NCBI RefSeq assembly: GCF_008831285.2
Contig: NC_045146.1
Coordinates: forward strand, 12,083,149-12,147,148
DNA length: 64,000 nucleotides
Source of the DNA: Nymphaea colorata
Lineage: Eukaryota > Streptophyta > Magnoliopsida > Nymphaeales > Nymphaeaceae
Direction: 5' to 3'
Shown piece after piece: positions 12,561 to 25,969 of the stretch. How positions within the stretch are numbered: position 1 is the first letter of the stretch; each line of letters starts with the position of its first letter. Position numbers and translations under genes: made by a program. The notes beneath the pieces were generated by a model that was not told the origin of the DNA, ran no database searches, and saw nothing but the letters and a program-made list of their open reading frames with translations.

Positions 12561-15500
12561 TCTATTGACAGGTGAGCCTCGCTGGCTTGGAACTGGCAGA
12601 CCTGCAACTATGTACTATTTACCACACTCCTCAAAGTTCGTCACTTGCATCGATTCAAATAAAAGTTTTATGATTCAACTATATCTCTTGGGTAAATGAA
12701 TTTAAACCGCAGTCACAAATGTGAACGATATCTTGAGAATCTCCTGATTTCTTGTTGTTTTGTGAGAAAATGACATAATCCTCGGAAATAGTAATAATAT
12801 TCCAAAATATCAAGAGAAGAACGTGCTAAGCAATGAGCCAGCAGTAAGTAAGGTTCTCTTGTTCACATATCGATATGCATTTTTATAAATTTTAAAATTA
12901 ATATATTAGCGGCTTTTTTAGATTTTTAGAAAAATAAAAAATTCTTGACAAATGACAACGACTAAGCCATGTCTTAATGTGACCGCTCGCTCTGTACTTC
13001 CCTGAAAGCAGACGCGTCCTTTTTCCCCGGAGTAGTTAACGACTTGCCATACTGAAAACGGTAACTAAAAGATTTCCTAGTTTCTTGTTAGGGGTGGAAC
13101 AAGGAATTTCTCCTTGTCAGCATAAATTATACATTTTCAAATTTTAATAAGAGCCAAAACATATTTTTTCAGAATTTTTATACGAGTTAAACTAAAATGG
13201 TAAAAAAAAAAAAACTTAACGTGAAAATATCTCCTTTGCATTTATCTTTTGATTGTGAGTTAAAGTTTGTCATTGCATGGCGAGAATAAATTTTGAATTA
13301 AACTTTATAAAAAACGCAACCTACCCTTTTAACTATGTATGTTACATTTGGCGGCCCGAGTTACATGTATATAAAAACGGATATAGTTAAGTAGAAGAAA
13401 CTAATCAAAAGTAAGTTCTTTCTTTACTATACCACTAAATTCTTCCATAAGAAATCAGCAAAGTTGGTCTGTTGAGACAACTAATGCTCACTTTTCTCGT
13501 CCTCATTAAAAAGAAAAAACCCATTCCAGCTCGAGTTCTTGTTGTATTTTGCCATATCAATAAATGGGATAATCCTGAAACTTAATTCTTGGTTGCATAA
13601 GAAAAAGAACCACATTGGTGGCAGGTCATATGGTTCCACTTTTCTATTTTAAAAAAAAAAAAATTGTGTCAACTAACTCAAAAGGAACAAAATAAAAGTT
13701 GAAAACCTCAAACTTTTGATCCATAATTAATCATTTCAAGCCGAAGAAAGAGCTGGTCGGTTTGGTTGACTAACCCCACTTTGGTGGCAACTTCTAGTGA
13801 AAGAAAAAGTTCGATACAAACGAAAGTTTGAAGCCATTGTTGTCCTCATCAGAAGGACGAATTAGAGGTCCTCTATCTGGATCTTTCACTAGATATGGGT
13901 TCAGATTAGATATTGGATCTAAATTAGTTCTTATTTGGCAATGTTTTTGAAAGATGTCACCTTTAGGCTTAAAAAGGAAAAATCCCTTCCAAGTATTTCA
14001 TATAATTTTGTCATATAAAACAATTCCTTACAAGTGTTTCATATAATTTTGTCATATAAAACAATAGGCAGCATCCTGAAAACCATTTCCCTCATTTATT
14101 TTATTATAAGCAATCACATGTTAATGTCGTGGCTCTACCGGTTAGGCTTGTCAAGAAAATGTTCAAAGTCAAGGACATGACAAGTTGGGCGTATCAATGC
14201 CACAGTAAAAGCTCAATGAATTATATTTATGTCGGAGCCTTGCAATGTAGGCCCTAAAACAGGTCACTCAATAAAACAAGCAGTTCCATATAATATTAAC
14301 AGGCAGCGACTGTCGTAAAGCAGTTTCATATCGATGCTCAGCTCTAGCATCTGCTGCAGAAATGAAAGCCGTTTTTCTCTCTTACTGTTTTCTCCTAAAC
14401 CTGCAGAGCAGAGCTACGAGATGAGATGAATAACAAGAGGAACAGTTAACGAAATCGATGGGACGTGAAGCGTAAAAAGATCCATTTTCATTTGTTGCAG
14501 TAAGATGATGGGTTTTGCCGACCAGTTATTAAAAAAAGAATTGAATGGCATCTTTTCTGGTGATGAAGGTCAAAGACTCTAGGAGGGACAGACAGGATGC
14601 ACGGGGGAATATGCCTACTCTAATGTGCATTGGGAACCACAACATCTCTTTTTTACTTTAGATCTATGCTACTCTTTCATGTGCCATCTGCTTGGTTTCA
14701 TTAGGGTTTTAATCGCTTTGATTCAAATAATTCTCAACTAAGACGGAGATTTTTCTTAAGCGTTTATTCCTTAAGAAGAGAAATCACTCTCTCTCTCACA
14801 TTCTTTCTCTCTCATTTTCTTAACCAGCTTAAGTATTATTGGGTTTTCTTAAAAGTCTGAGCCAATATACCGTATGAACCGATACACCTCGACCTATACC
14901 GGTGGCAACGAATTAAATAAAGAATGAAAGTGATTCATCAGGAACATTGGAGGGATGGGTATCTTGGGCCTAAGGGTGAGTGTAGGTTGGGTAGGTGTGC
15001 TGTTATGCAACAATAAAAGAGCCGCTCACTTGCCCAAGAACGGACATACTTTTCTTTTACGTGGCCAGGTTGAGAGTCCCCATTTTTTGAGGCACACCAA
15101 CTTTGTCGCAGTTTTTTTTTTTTTGCTTAGAACTTGGGGTTGGGGTCACGATTCACGTGAAGCAAACAGGGAAAAAAGTACAATTAGGGGTGGAAGACAT
15201 TCTACTTCTGAGAAAGGACAGATCATGGCCTTGATAAGAGCAAATTCTCATGTACGGGTGCATAGGGCCTTTAATTTTGAAGTTTGTTTCATCGTGAAAA
15301 GATGGTGGGGAATATTCCGTGTCTTTTTTTTTTTTTTTTATAAATATATTTGTGTTGCTTGTAAATAATAATTCATGCTCTTAACATTTCATGACGAGCG
15401 GCGGACGGAAGTGGAGTCCCCGATGCCCCACCGATCCTACTTTTTAAAACATTAACTTTAACTTAGCATTGAAAATTAGGTGAACTTGAGTTCATTACAG

Positions 15501-16149
15501 GAAGTAACTCTATTACATCAAGGTTGATTTATGCTTATGGTTAATTAAAAATTTGTTAACCATATATTTAATGTCTCATAGTAACCTTGTTCATGTCACT
15601 CTTTCATGTTGGAAAGTCACCTTTTAACTCTTTCATGTTCGAAAGAGTTTCACAAGATTTTGTGTCCTCTTTTTCTCTTATTTGAAGATCTATCATCATA
15701 GGCATGACAGAAAACCAAAAATTCAAACTGCCAACTTTATATTACAAATCCTAAATCTACTCTGCTTTTGGTAGCCCGATTAATGGCAACATTGCGGCCT
15801 GTTTGGCTGTTTTTGAATGTAAACCGAGTGAACTTGGCCCCATAGAACACACGAAGTTATGGACCAAACTATCTTAGCAAATTGAAGGAAATGAAACCTC
15901 CATTTGGTAAGAATCAACGTTTTAAATGATGCTTGCATTAACTAGATTATGTTAGATCATGCCAGCAGCTGCAAGAGTTTGGTCGGTTGGCTAGGCGTTC
16001 GAGTTTAAGCCAAACTTTGGTTAATAGTTTAATGTTGGGGGTTCATCTTGGTGCAAAACAACAGGTCTGTTTGAGCGCCACCCAACTTCTCTATCCAAAA
16101 GCTCGAACAAAATCGAGTTAGAGATACGAGTAAAGCTCCATTTTATGAA
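12561..16149. other. Gene-free intergenic DNA
   Basis: This is A+T-rich sequence without a supportable gene. The longest ORF (14955-15368, plus) contains two long T runs read as poly-Phe and resembles nothing known. A small 41-bp duplication lies at 13983-14064. Confidence 0.6.
13983..14064. repeat. 41-bp tandem duplication
   Basis: Two head-to-tail copies share the core TTTCATATAATTTTGTCATA, starting at 13996 and 14037. They differ by a few bases, so this is a fairly recent local duplication in intergenic DNA. Confidence 0.85.
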
Positions 16150-19100
16150 TGTTTACTCCTTGTCCACCAATCTAATGATTTGAAAGAGTCGGATTTACCC
16201 ATGTACCGATCTCAATCCTGATTTGCGTTCACAATTGAATGTGGGTATGCAATTTTACATCAAAATACTAATCTGAGCTCAAATCCAAATCCAAAATGTG
16301 AATATAGTTTGTGTGTAAAACTGGGGCTTGACGCTGACCAGATTGGGAGAAGATATTTCCAAGAGGCTGAAGCTTGTTAAACTTGATTTCAAGAGATGAA
16401 TAGAGAATGGTATACCCACCGACTAGAGTGGTGTGCATCTATTGTTTGCAATATAAAAAAAAGTAGTGGCCATGTGAATCTAACTGATGACCGGACTTCT
16501 ATCAGCCCACCAATTCAATTAGCTATGCTATACTCATTCGGACAAATGTTGGTCGGATTGGAATTTAACCCACAAAAGAAAATTAACTATGTGCAATTGT
16601 GATTATATAAAGTATCATTAGCGTTAAACATGGTAATGCCTAAAAGGCAAGGTCCGAGTAAGATCCATACGTTTACATTTCTAAACTTATGAATGGTGAT
16701 TTAAACCACCCAAAAAGTCCATAACAAAACTTGGACGCCCATCCCCATGGTTTGAACCTGTGATGTGATCGAGTTTTCAAGAGAAGAATCTGTACGGTCA
16801 GATTGGCATGGGCTTAAGGACAAGGGATAAATCATTTTTCTTCGATCAGCAAAAAAAGAAGTGAAAAATTGGAATACTAGCTACATATGACTGTGCGCCC
16901 AACCCCGTTTGCGTTCCTCGAATCCGATGATAAAAGATCACACATCGAAATTTTCATTGCATATAGTGACAAGAGAATGAGAACCAAACGGCATGGCCAT
17001 TACCTGACCTCGAATAGTAAGTTCACTGTTGCACCCAGTCGTGCGTGCCAACATGTGAGTTTGCCATGAATTTCACCCGTACGTGACCTGATAAGGTCCA
17101 GGTTCTTCAAATAGAGGGCGTTTGTACCTGGAACTCTGTGTTGTTCGTAATAATGTAGTATTTCAGTAGAGAACAAGGCACATCAATGACCAAACACCAG
17201 ACACAAAACGCTGAGAACAATTTGTTCTTGTGTTCCGCTTGGATAAAAAGTAGTGTTCTTTCCTGAACCATTTGAGCATAGGATGGTGTACACCGAACTA
17301 CTCTTGATTTTCCCCGCGTCCTCTCTCAGCATCCTCCTGCTCACCGATCCCTTGCTCCTGCTGCACCCATCTTCGTGTCCTCTCTCTCCTTCAGCTTGTC
17401 TCTCTTCCAAAGGCAGCCGATTGCTATGGAAAATTTGGCTGTTTACAAAACAATGGTACGTATGGACAACTTAAGCAAGATGTCACTTATCAATGGCTCA
17501 ACCATTCATATCACTACCAAGCTTAAAGATATATAAGCTCAGATTAAATTAGGGTGCAGGTGAGCTTGACCCAGATTGGTCGCCTGTGTCCAAAAGGAAA
17601 AAACAAGTAATGTCTCTCCCCTTGCAGACGAAATATTTGCAGACATTCTCCCCGATGCACGTTAATCTCAGAGGTTTCCAAGGTACTCTACTAGACCATG
17701 TCGCAGTAGGCGTTAGAGACAAATGGGCATCAAGGTAAATGGAGAGATCCAAAAGGAAATATCCAAAATACCGATTCCGGAACTGAGTGAAGATTTGGAC
17801 TCAATCATTGGGTAAAAGGCCAAGATCCCCCTCTTAAAGCCGTCTCTTTTTTCTCCAAGTCTCTCAAAAGCCTCCACCAAATCAGACAAGCATTTATTTT
17901 GAAATATAATAAGGTAAACATGATTTTCATGCAGTAAGCACGGGTCGGTTGTTCTTTCTTATTTGATGCTTTCCCTACGCGGCGTTTCCATAATTGTAGC
18001 CACCCAAAAATGTTTTTATGTTCTTAGTTCTGATATGCGAGCCGGGGCTGAAAATGGATGACATCTGACGTATCTGTTGTGATCGTATCTTACTAAGTGA
18101 TCAGACTGGTCAGCATCTGAATTCAGATACATAAAGTGCGAAAGCAGATCCATCTTTCTGTTTTCTAAAACACGGAAGAGGATTTGGATATCTATGCAAA
18201 CAGATATCTGTTGAATTTCGGCGGAAAGATCCTACGATGAATTTGAAGTTCGTCGGAAATTGGGTCGATGCCTTTTACCTGCTGGACCAATGATCGGTTT
18301 TGAATTTATACTGGATAGTGCATGCTGGGATAAGGCTTGAACAATTGCCATCAGTAATTCAAGATTCTCTGTGCAATTGTAGAGCGTCTATTCATGCTCT
18401 GCGCTGCCCTGCTCCATGCAATCAGGAGCCTGATTCTTGCCACTGCTCTCGTGAATGAGCTCTCTGATATCTTTCTGTGAGAAAAAACTCTTCGGTTAAG
18501 AAACGAACCTAAGACTGGAAGAGGAATGAGTTTCTTTGATAATTCATAACGAAAGCCTCTTGGGAACAAGGCCGAAGAAGGCACAAACATTTTACGAGAT
18601 TGAGTTGAGCACACTAGGTGGTGCACGCAACAAATATGCACCAAAAAAAAAAAACATAGAAGGGGTCGAGGTATTTTAAGAATTTTTTAGAAAGAAATAT
18701 ATTTTTTAGACTTTTATCATTTTCATATCTTTTTTTGCCGGGCTTTTATTTAGCTTAGTCAAAGGTATTTTGGTCATCACGTACTTCTATGCACATGTTT
18801 TTATGTCCATAACCAGTTTCAGATTTTTACTTGGTGGTTCCGAGACAAGTTTCCTACTTCCATAACTTCATAGGGTTTTATTGACACAGGGTACGGTAGA
18901 AAAGAAAACGCACCCGCATCTATTTCAGTTCATTTTGGATATTTTAACAAATTTGATATTATTAATATATCAATAATAATAAATACTCTCAAGGGTGAGA
19001 ATTTTTTTACTCTCCACATTCTCATCATTAAATCATCATGAAAAATGTAAATGAAAAATAGTTGCAGCAGCTGTGCCAAGAGCATCCGCCTTCATCTCAT

Positions 19101-19600
19101 GAAGAAGTTGAAGAGTTTTGTGCAACAGTAGAACTTCAAAGAAATGATCTTGCTGTGAGCTAGCTCTTTCTCCGTATCGAAGTTCAAGATTACATAGCAG
19201 CTTTAACTTCATCACAAACTGTGGCTGCAGCATTTTCCTTGTCATTAGCTCGAAACTTTGGAAAAACCTTGTCAGTAGCAAAGTTCAACAGAGCGTTCTT
19301 TTCTGTCAAAGACCTTCCTCGCTTTCTGTCATTCGTAATTTATAACTGTTAGGGGTTATCAAAGTGCTTCATAAAAATCGAAGCTCATTGACGTTGAAGG
19401 AGAACATGCACAGCCCCATCTGCACGTAGAAAGCAAAAGAGCAAACAGGGGAAGGAAGTTGACTCAAAAGCAAAAGGCAAATTGGATTCAAAGCAAACCT
19501 GCACCCCACACAATGCCATCAAAATAAACAGCGGCACAAGAATCATTGTCGTTCTCCCTATTTGGAATACTGGAAATAGAGGAGATTGCTAGCGAATTTG
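16150..19600. other. Gene-free intergenic DNA with decayed repeats
   Basis: GATTCAGAT-type repeat remnants occur near 16150-16320 and 18055-18260. Minus-strand ORFs at 18351-18644 and 19036-19281 are short, lack relatives I recognise and have no convincing splice context. Nothing else stands out. Confidence 0.5.
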
Positions 19601-19619
19601 ACATATCATTTGTTAAATT

Positions 19620-20070
19620 AAATTTAGATGGTTGTAGGTTATAGACAATCTCGGGAATAATCAATGGTTGCATTTCAAAAACATCACCCAAACCAGACGA
19701 ACATTCATATTCCAAGTGTCAATACTGTTGATTCTTGAATATGAACAGGAATAAAAGGGAGAGAAAATGAAAAGTTTCGATGGTTTTATGTTGTAGACGA
19801 ATAATCGGAACTTTCATATCAAAAACAGCACAAAAATAATGTGCCCAAATTTTAGATGTCTGAATAAATCACCCAACGAGATGAATATTCTTATTCCAAG
19901 TGTCAATACTGTTGAATTCTTGAGTATGAACAGGAATAGAACAGAGAGAAAAAAAAAAACTTTAGATGGTTTTATGCTGTAGACGAATAATCAAAACTTG
20001 CATATCAGAAACAGCATATAGTAATGTGCTCAAATTTTAGATGTCCGATTACATCGGCCAGCCAGATGAA
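19620..20070. repeat. Tandem repeat, period about 183 bp, about 2.5 copies
   Basis: The text CCAAGTGTCAATACTGTTGA, followed by a diverged continuation around GTATGAACAGGAATA, occurs at about 19712 and 19895. The linked blocks TTTAGATGGTTTTATG, TGTAGACGAATAATC and CAAATTTTAGATGTC also recur at the same spacing. Copies differ by scattered substitutions and small indels. No coding content is preserved. Confidence 0.8.
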
Positions 20071-20943
20071 CATTCAGATCGGATTTGGAATTGAATATAT
20101 ATAAATATCTGACCAGATTTGGATTCAGATTCAGATGTAGTGTTAAACAAATATCATATATATACATCCTTATATTTTGACAATTAGCTAGATTTGGTTC
20201 AATATATATATAAAAAAAAAAGATATGAGTATCCAATTCAAATCTCATTCCTTGGCATCCCTAATTTTAAGCAATGCTGTCATAAATCGGCATGAATGGG
20301 CTGATTTGAAACAAACTGGTGGCAAAATGATTCTATTGGGTGTTCGGCGTGAGGGTGCCACATGTTAGCTTCTAATTTTCAGATTTTTTCTATTTTTTAT
20401 TTTGTATTTTTTTCACGGATAATTTTCAGCCAGACCACAACCGATTCAGGTGAATCCGCAAATCGACCGACCAAACCAGCGGCACCGCCGATTCGGTTCA
20501 GAGACGATCTTGATGACAACGAATTTAAGGGGTTTGGTGGGGGGAAGAAGGGCAACTCACCGACTAGATCCTAAAGAATGAATAAACCAATGAATAAAAA
20601 TGCCGCCATTGGTATGGAAAAGCAAAACCAATGAATAAAAATAAACTGCAATGATGCAAAAAAGCAAATTTCATATGAATTCAATCCAGTATCACCAGAT
20701 TAACGACATCCATTATTCCTTTCTAACATCCAGATCCCTAAAACTAATTGGAAGAGACGATTAATTGGATTTTGGTATCATTAGTTAGGTTTAGGAATCA
20801 TAACATCCCTGTAATCATAGTTGATTCACTATTGTTAATTCTATGCTTGGAAGGCAAGCATGACAATCATGAGAGGAGAATAGAGATCGTTTGCTGCCAC
20901 CGAGATGCAGCTACTCCCACTGTGCCAACCTCTCTGATAAACT

Positions 20944-21028
20944 TTTTCATGATGATCATGCTTTCACAAAAGGCATGTGCCAACCTCTTTGAAAATCTTT
21001 TCATGATGATCATGCTTTCACAAAAGGC
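20944..21028. repeat. Direct duplication of a 31-bp segment
   Basis: TTTTCATGATGATCATGCTT followed by TCACAAAAGGC occurs twice, at about 20944 and 20998, with a 54-bp period. The intervening text (GCCAACCTCT) is also repeated. It is intergenic. Confidence 0.85.
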
Positions 21029-21079
21029 GGAAACAGATGAAAGGTCATTCATTTCTCATTATGGCATTAAGCACTGAAG

Positions 21080-22883
21080 ACATTATGGAAAATTTTTGCT
21101 TCGTTAAAAACTAAAAGGCTGTTGTTTGGTATGCATTCAGTGAACAGCAGAAAGGAGGGCATCCTGGACCCATATTGGCAGAACCGGAGGCACATTGGAC
21201 AGATTAGGTAGTCGCTTGTCCTGCAGCGAATAGGTGGGAAAGGTGAGGGTACCAAGAATCATTGAAAGTGGGCACCGGAAGGGAAGGTTTGGCTTGATAT
21301 AATACCATTGCAGCACCATCATATATACCAGACATTGATAGATGATGAAACTTTGTTATTCACATGGCCGTTGTGGAACACTTAGCTATCTGTCACAAAA
21401 TAATTAAATTATGGGTACGTGGGTAATTAAAATCAGTCGGCTGCTTTTGCGGTTAGATGATGATTTCTTTTTTTTTTTTTTTTTTTTTAATTTTATATCA
21501 CTAAAAACCATTGGAAAAAGGTATTTCACGTTGAAAAATCACAGCCACACGACAGACCCATCACCATCCAACCATGAAGATAGCTATATACATATATATT
21601 CTTGGATTCATCTGCCCATTAGGCCCCTCATCATATCCTGGGGCCCGAATGCTTTAAGGAGCTGATGCATTATCTTGGGCGTCCACACATTAGGGCTCCC
21701 ATGTCCAGTGCATTATCGGGATAGCATGGTGCAAGGGGCCAAATAAATAAAAAGACGTAGGGGCCATGGACCCCGTTCGGATTTTAAACCTGTCACCCAT
21801 GGCCATCAATGACTCACTTCCACATCTCTGTGCATTTAATTGGTTCTTTGCTTGGTCAGCCCGAATTAAACTCGTTGTCGCTTTGCTCATGAAGTCGCCT
21901 CTTCCCTAATTAATACACTTAGCCTTCTTTCATCGAGGAGGGCAGTATACATCAGGCAGGTCCAATCCAGACTCAGATTTATTGTAGGTGGCGACTGGAA
22001 GGGCACTAGACTCTTGTACAACTCCTTCTCCCACACCTTGTGTGTGTGTGTCCTACTTTCACGTGATTCACACCATTCAATTTTAAAACGACGTTTACCA
22101 ACTACATATATTGTCTAATCAAATCAAATTCTCTCTTGACAAGTTCTCCAAATGGATCTCATTTCTTCCCCAAACTATGAAACCATGTGCTGCTGACAAA
22201 ATGGAAAACTCAACAGCAAAAATTGTGGTAAGGAGTAACCAATTAAGGAATAAGAAACAAAAAGAATACAAAACATAATGCATTAAAATCAAACAAACAA
22301 AACAAAAAAAAAATGAAACAAAACAAGGTAGGGGTGAATAGTCTGCAACTGCCCACACAGGCTTTAACCAATACGAAGAGCAAATGCAATTCCTAATCAT
22401 GAAAAGAAGCTTGGAACGACGATTTAGAATGGTAAGTAATGACGGTCACAATTATTGTGTCACGATATTTATGGGGATTCGAAACGGCTGAGGTGACACA
22501 GCAATAGCATCCGTTTGCATCAAAGATCGGTTCTCATCTTCTCAAGATTCGCGGGGTCCCGTGGAACTTTAAACAGGAATTTAAGAGTATGAGGACAAAT
22601 TCCTCTAGGTTGATTTTCAGCCTGGTAGAAATATATTTCCTTCCTGTTGCTTCAACAATCGTTTTCTTATTTTTCAAACTATAATCCAGCCTCCTTAATG
22701 AAAAATTATTGGCTTTGCTCTTGAGAAGGAGCCCTTGTTCTTCACATGCCTCTAACAAGTTGTCAGACTTTTCATCGCGAACCTTTTAGGGCTGCGTAAG
22801 GAGTGACGCATAATCAGATATCCATGGCCCACTTCCCTGCTTCAACTATCTTTCAGGCCTCCTAGCTCTTTTTGATTATTCTT

Positions 22884-22950
<67 letters not shown>

Positions 22951-25830
22951 TATTCAAATCTGACAGATGGCCTCTTTTGGTCTTCCTTCCGTCTCCGTCA
23001 CTAACATGACCAGTGGATCCTAAGCACCAATCTTTTCATTCAGTTTGGGGCTTCATTGCCGTTTATCTTGGCCATCAAAAGCTCTCGTAAGAAGAGGAAA
23101 AAGAGAGAGAGCGAGAGATTGGGGGACCAATCCAAGAATAAATTAACCGGTGAAGAGGCAGCTCGATGGTGATGGGACCATGCAATTGGAATGGGAAAAG
23201 GTCGTGGAAAACTTTTACTTGAATGCTCCATTGTGTCCAAAAAAGTTGGTATTCAATTAATACAAGGCACCGCGCTGTCCAATAATTGGATCGCCGTTTC
23301 CATTAACACCAGCGGTACGCATTGCTATGTAACCCTCTTTAAAAAAATATGAAGCCGAGTCGGCCCATGCCACACTGATACGAGCCCATATATTAAGGAA
23401 AAATTAATTTATATCGCTAGAGCTTGATAAAACTCATATATGTGTGTGTATAACCATGGTTTAAGCATCAAAATTATGAACTTCTATTACATACAAATCA
23501 AAGCCAATCAGTCAAATTGTTTTCCGTATAAGAAGAAAATTGAAAATTTGAATTTAACTATAGGGCTAGGATCTGGCTAGGCGACAAGCGTGTTTACAAG
23601 AACGGGCCCGCTCAATGACTGACTTTGAAAAGTAGACGCCTAGTGGAGGTAGAACGAAGGGAGGCGGAGACTTATCATTTTTCTAGGGGGCATTTGATAC
23701 CTTCGTGTTTGAATATACTTTTGCTGATATGGTAAAAGATGCATGATACAATCCACAGTTCATCAAACTAAGAATCTATAATCAAGATTCTTATTTTACT
23801 ACTTTGTATTGGGAAAAAAGTTTGGATTTAAGATCGGAGGTGGAATGTTTGATCTTAAATCGAGGGTTCTGAAATCTTGAAGATTTTAAATTGGAGGCAA
23901 CCAAACGCTCCCAGATCATTTGCTTAATAGCTAATAGTTGTTTAGGCAATCAAACTTAGTCAAACGACTTATGTTTAATTTATTAACAAATGACTATAAT
24001 ATGACGCTGGTTGATTTGATTCTAGTCATACTATAATCTATACTTCAATGGGTCTATAAAAAATGATAAAAGTGAAGGCAGATGCAATCACTTGAGGAAT
24101 TTGTTCTATGAAAACTAGTTTTTTTTTTTTAAAAAAAAAATCGAATCAGTTTTGAAAAACTTGTTTATATAATAACAAAACACATTTTTTTTAATATCTA
24201 AGGGAAAACAGTTTATTTATTACCTTTTGACAAAAAAGCACTTTTTACCTAAAAACGTTGGTTTTAGGACATCATCCAAGCGTCCACAAGAGGAAGAGGC
24301 CGGAAGAAACATTCATGATCTTATCAAAAATTGAATTCAGTACAGCTAAAATCGACAAAACCCTTGCACTAGATCTTTCCAAGCTGTAACTCTGTCAGGC
24401 CTTATCTGACTTAGCCCACATATTATGACTCTTGTCACGTTCTTACTAGCTCACCTCATTACCAAAGAAAGGGCAATGGGCACACACCACTAGGTCGGGT
24501 CATTGCCCCTTGCAATCGGGCTTAGCTAATAAATACAGCCGTTAGATTAGTTTTGAAAGCGCAATTAAACTTGGAGATAAGGAGTCCATTTTATGTCTAC
24601 TAATTACTATAAGACAAGTGCAATAAGTGGGTTGATGCAAACCAATTGTTTTTGTCGTAACGAAAACAAAGAAAGAAAAGAACATAATGATCCTGTATCG
24701 ACTTGTGCCAACAAGTGACCTGACTCATTTTGTGCTGAATTGGATGTAAAAGGTAGACATCTCAATTCAGGTCGGACCCACAATTACTTGGTTTTTCTTC
24801 TTGGGTGAGCAGGATGTGTAAGTCGTGATCTTACCATTAAAAGCCTATAAGAATAACACCAATGGTAATCAACAGATAGCGTGTCTTTTGCTTGCTCGAC
24901 CAGCTATGTTACGATCCTTGAAGCCTTTAGATTTGATTCTTTAAAAGTGAAACCTAAAATTAAGTCTAGTAGTATGAGATCCTAGTTTTACAAGTATAAT
25001 GGAGTGATGTACCGGATTTTTTTTTTATTGAGATTTTAGATTTGGACACAAGACTGAAAGAAAACTTGGGTGATTCGGTCATCAATTGGATACCATTTTC
25101 TTTACCAGACTCTTTGAACGGATCCAAAATCGGGTAAATTTAACCCACCAACATGTCGGCAGCAGTAGGGGAACACCACTTGCCAGCATGGGAGGGGGGG
25201 GGGTGTGTGGGCCTAGGCCATGGCCCCACCCCAACAAGCTAAAAAAAAATTACATTGTAAAAATTGAAAATTTTTAGTTGAGTAATGTATTTTTTAGATT
25301 CGAGTTTAGTTTGGCCTTACCCAAATAAGTTAGTTGGACTAATTGGCTCGCACCTAAAAAAATTCTCGCTCCATGTCGACTATGCACTACAAAATGAAAC
25401 GTACTAGTGAAATGAGTTTGCAAGTTCAACTTGCTGTACATTTACAATTTGTCTCCTCTTCGCATGTGAAAGGTTCCCTTGAACTCAGACAACCATTTAG
25501 ATCTTAATTTATTGATCCAGATCCGAGAATCACGGGTCGCATTCGGTTCGCATGCAACATAAGCCACCATTTTAGAAAAACTCATTTTCAGGTATATTTT
25601 TCACTTATAATTCCAAAAAAGAAATCAGTTTTTCTTGTGACTTTGTTAGTAACGGCCTCACTAATCTATTTATTTATAAATTACATTCTTAAGAGAATCG
25701 AAGGAAAGTAAATCTAAGTATTATTTAAAGTTTTCTGCGCGTGTCATCAATTCATTTTTCTTTTTAACAAGTCTAAAGGAAAAATTAAAGACTCTTCGCT
25801 GTATCTCTAGACTTAAGTCCGAGACAGTAA
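21080..25830. other. Gene-free intergenic DNA with microsatellite and poly(T)/poly(A) tracts
   Basis: There are no supportable genes on either strand. It holds a T run near 21470-21489, a compound CT/AT microsatellite near 22.9 kb, and a T12A10 self-complementary tract at 24119-24140. Confidence 0.55.
22889..22948. repeat. Compound (CT)n(AT)n microsatellite
   Basis: About 14 CT units run straight into about 16 AT units. Both tracts are uninterrupted. It lies in intergenic DNA about 4.7 kb upstream of the PILS gene. Confidence 0.95.
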
Positions 25831-25969
25831 GCTTACTTAAATGAGTGCGAGAGTTTTGAATGCAGGTAAGGTAATTGAAGAGCGATAAGGAGTCCAGGTA
25901 GACGGGATGAGTATCGCCAAAATTGTAATGCATTTAAAAGAGGAGGTGGACGTGGATTCAGATATAGAC

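Noticed and set aside
14955-15368. Plus-strand ORF of 137 codons
   Set aside because: It is carried by T runs read as poly-Phe and has no recognisable domain, promoter or splice context.
16741-16800. GGTTTGAACC string resembling a tRNA T-arm
   Set aside because: No matching acceptor, D or anticodon arms were found around it.
19036-19395. Minus-strand ORF and neighbouring frame with a moderately protein-like stretch
   Set aside because: Frames are broken by stops, no family is recognised and no splice sites link the pieces.
20362-20574. ORF with a charged C-terminus (RFRDDLDDNEF)
   Set aside because: It looks slightly protein-like but has no recognised family and no partner exons, so it is not called.
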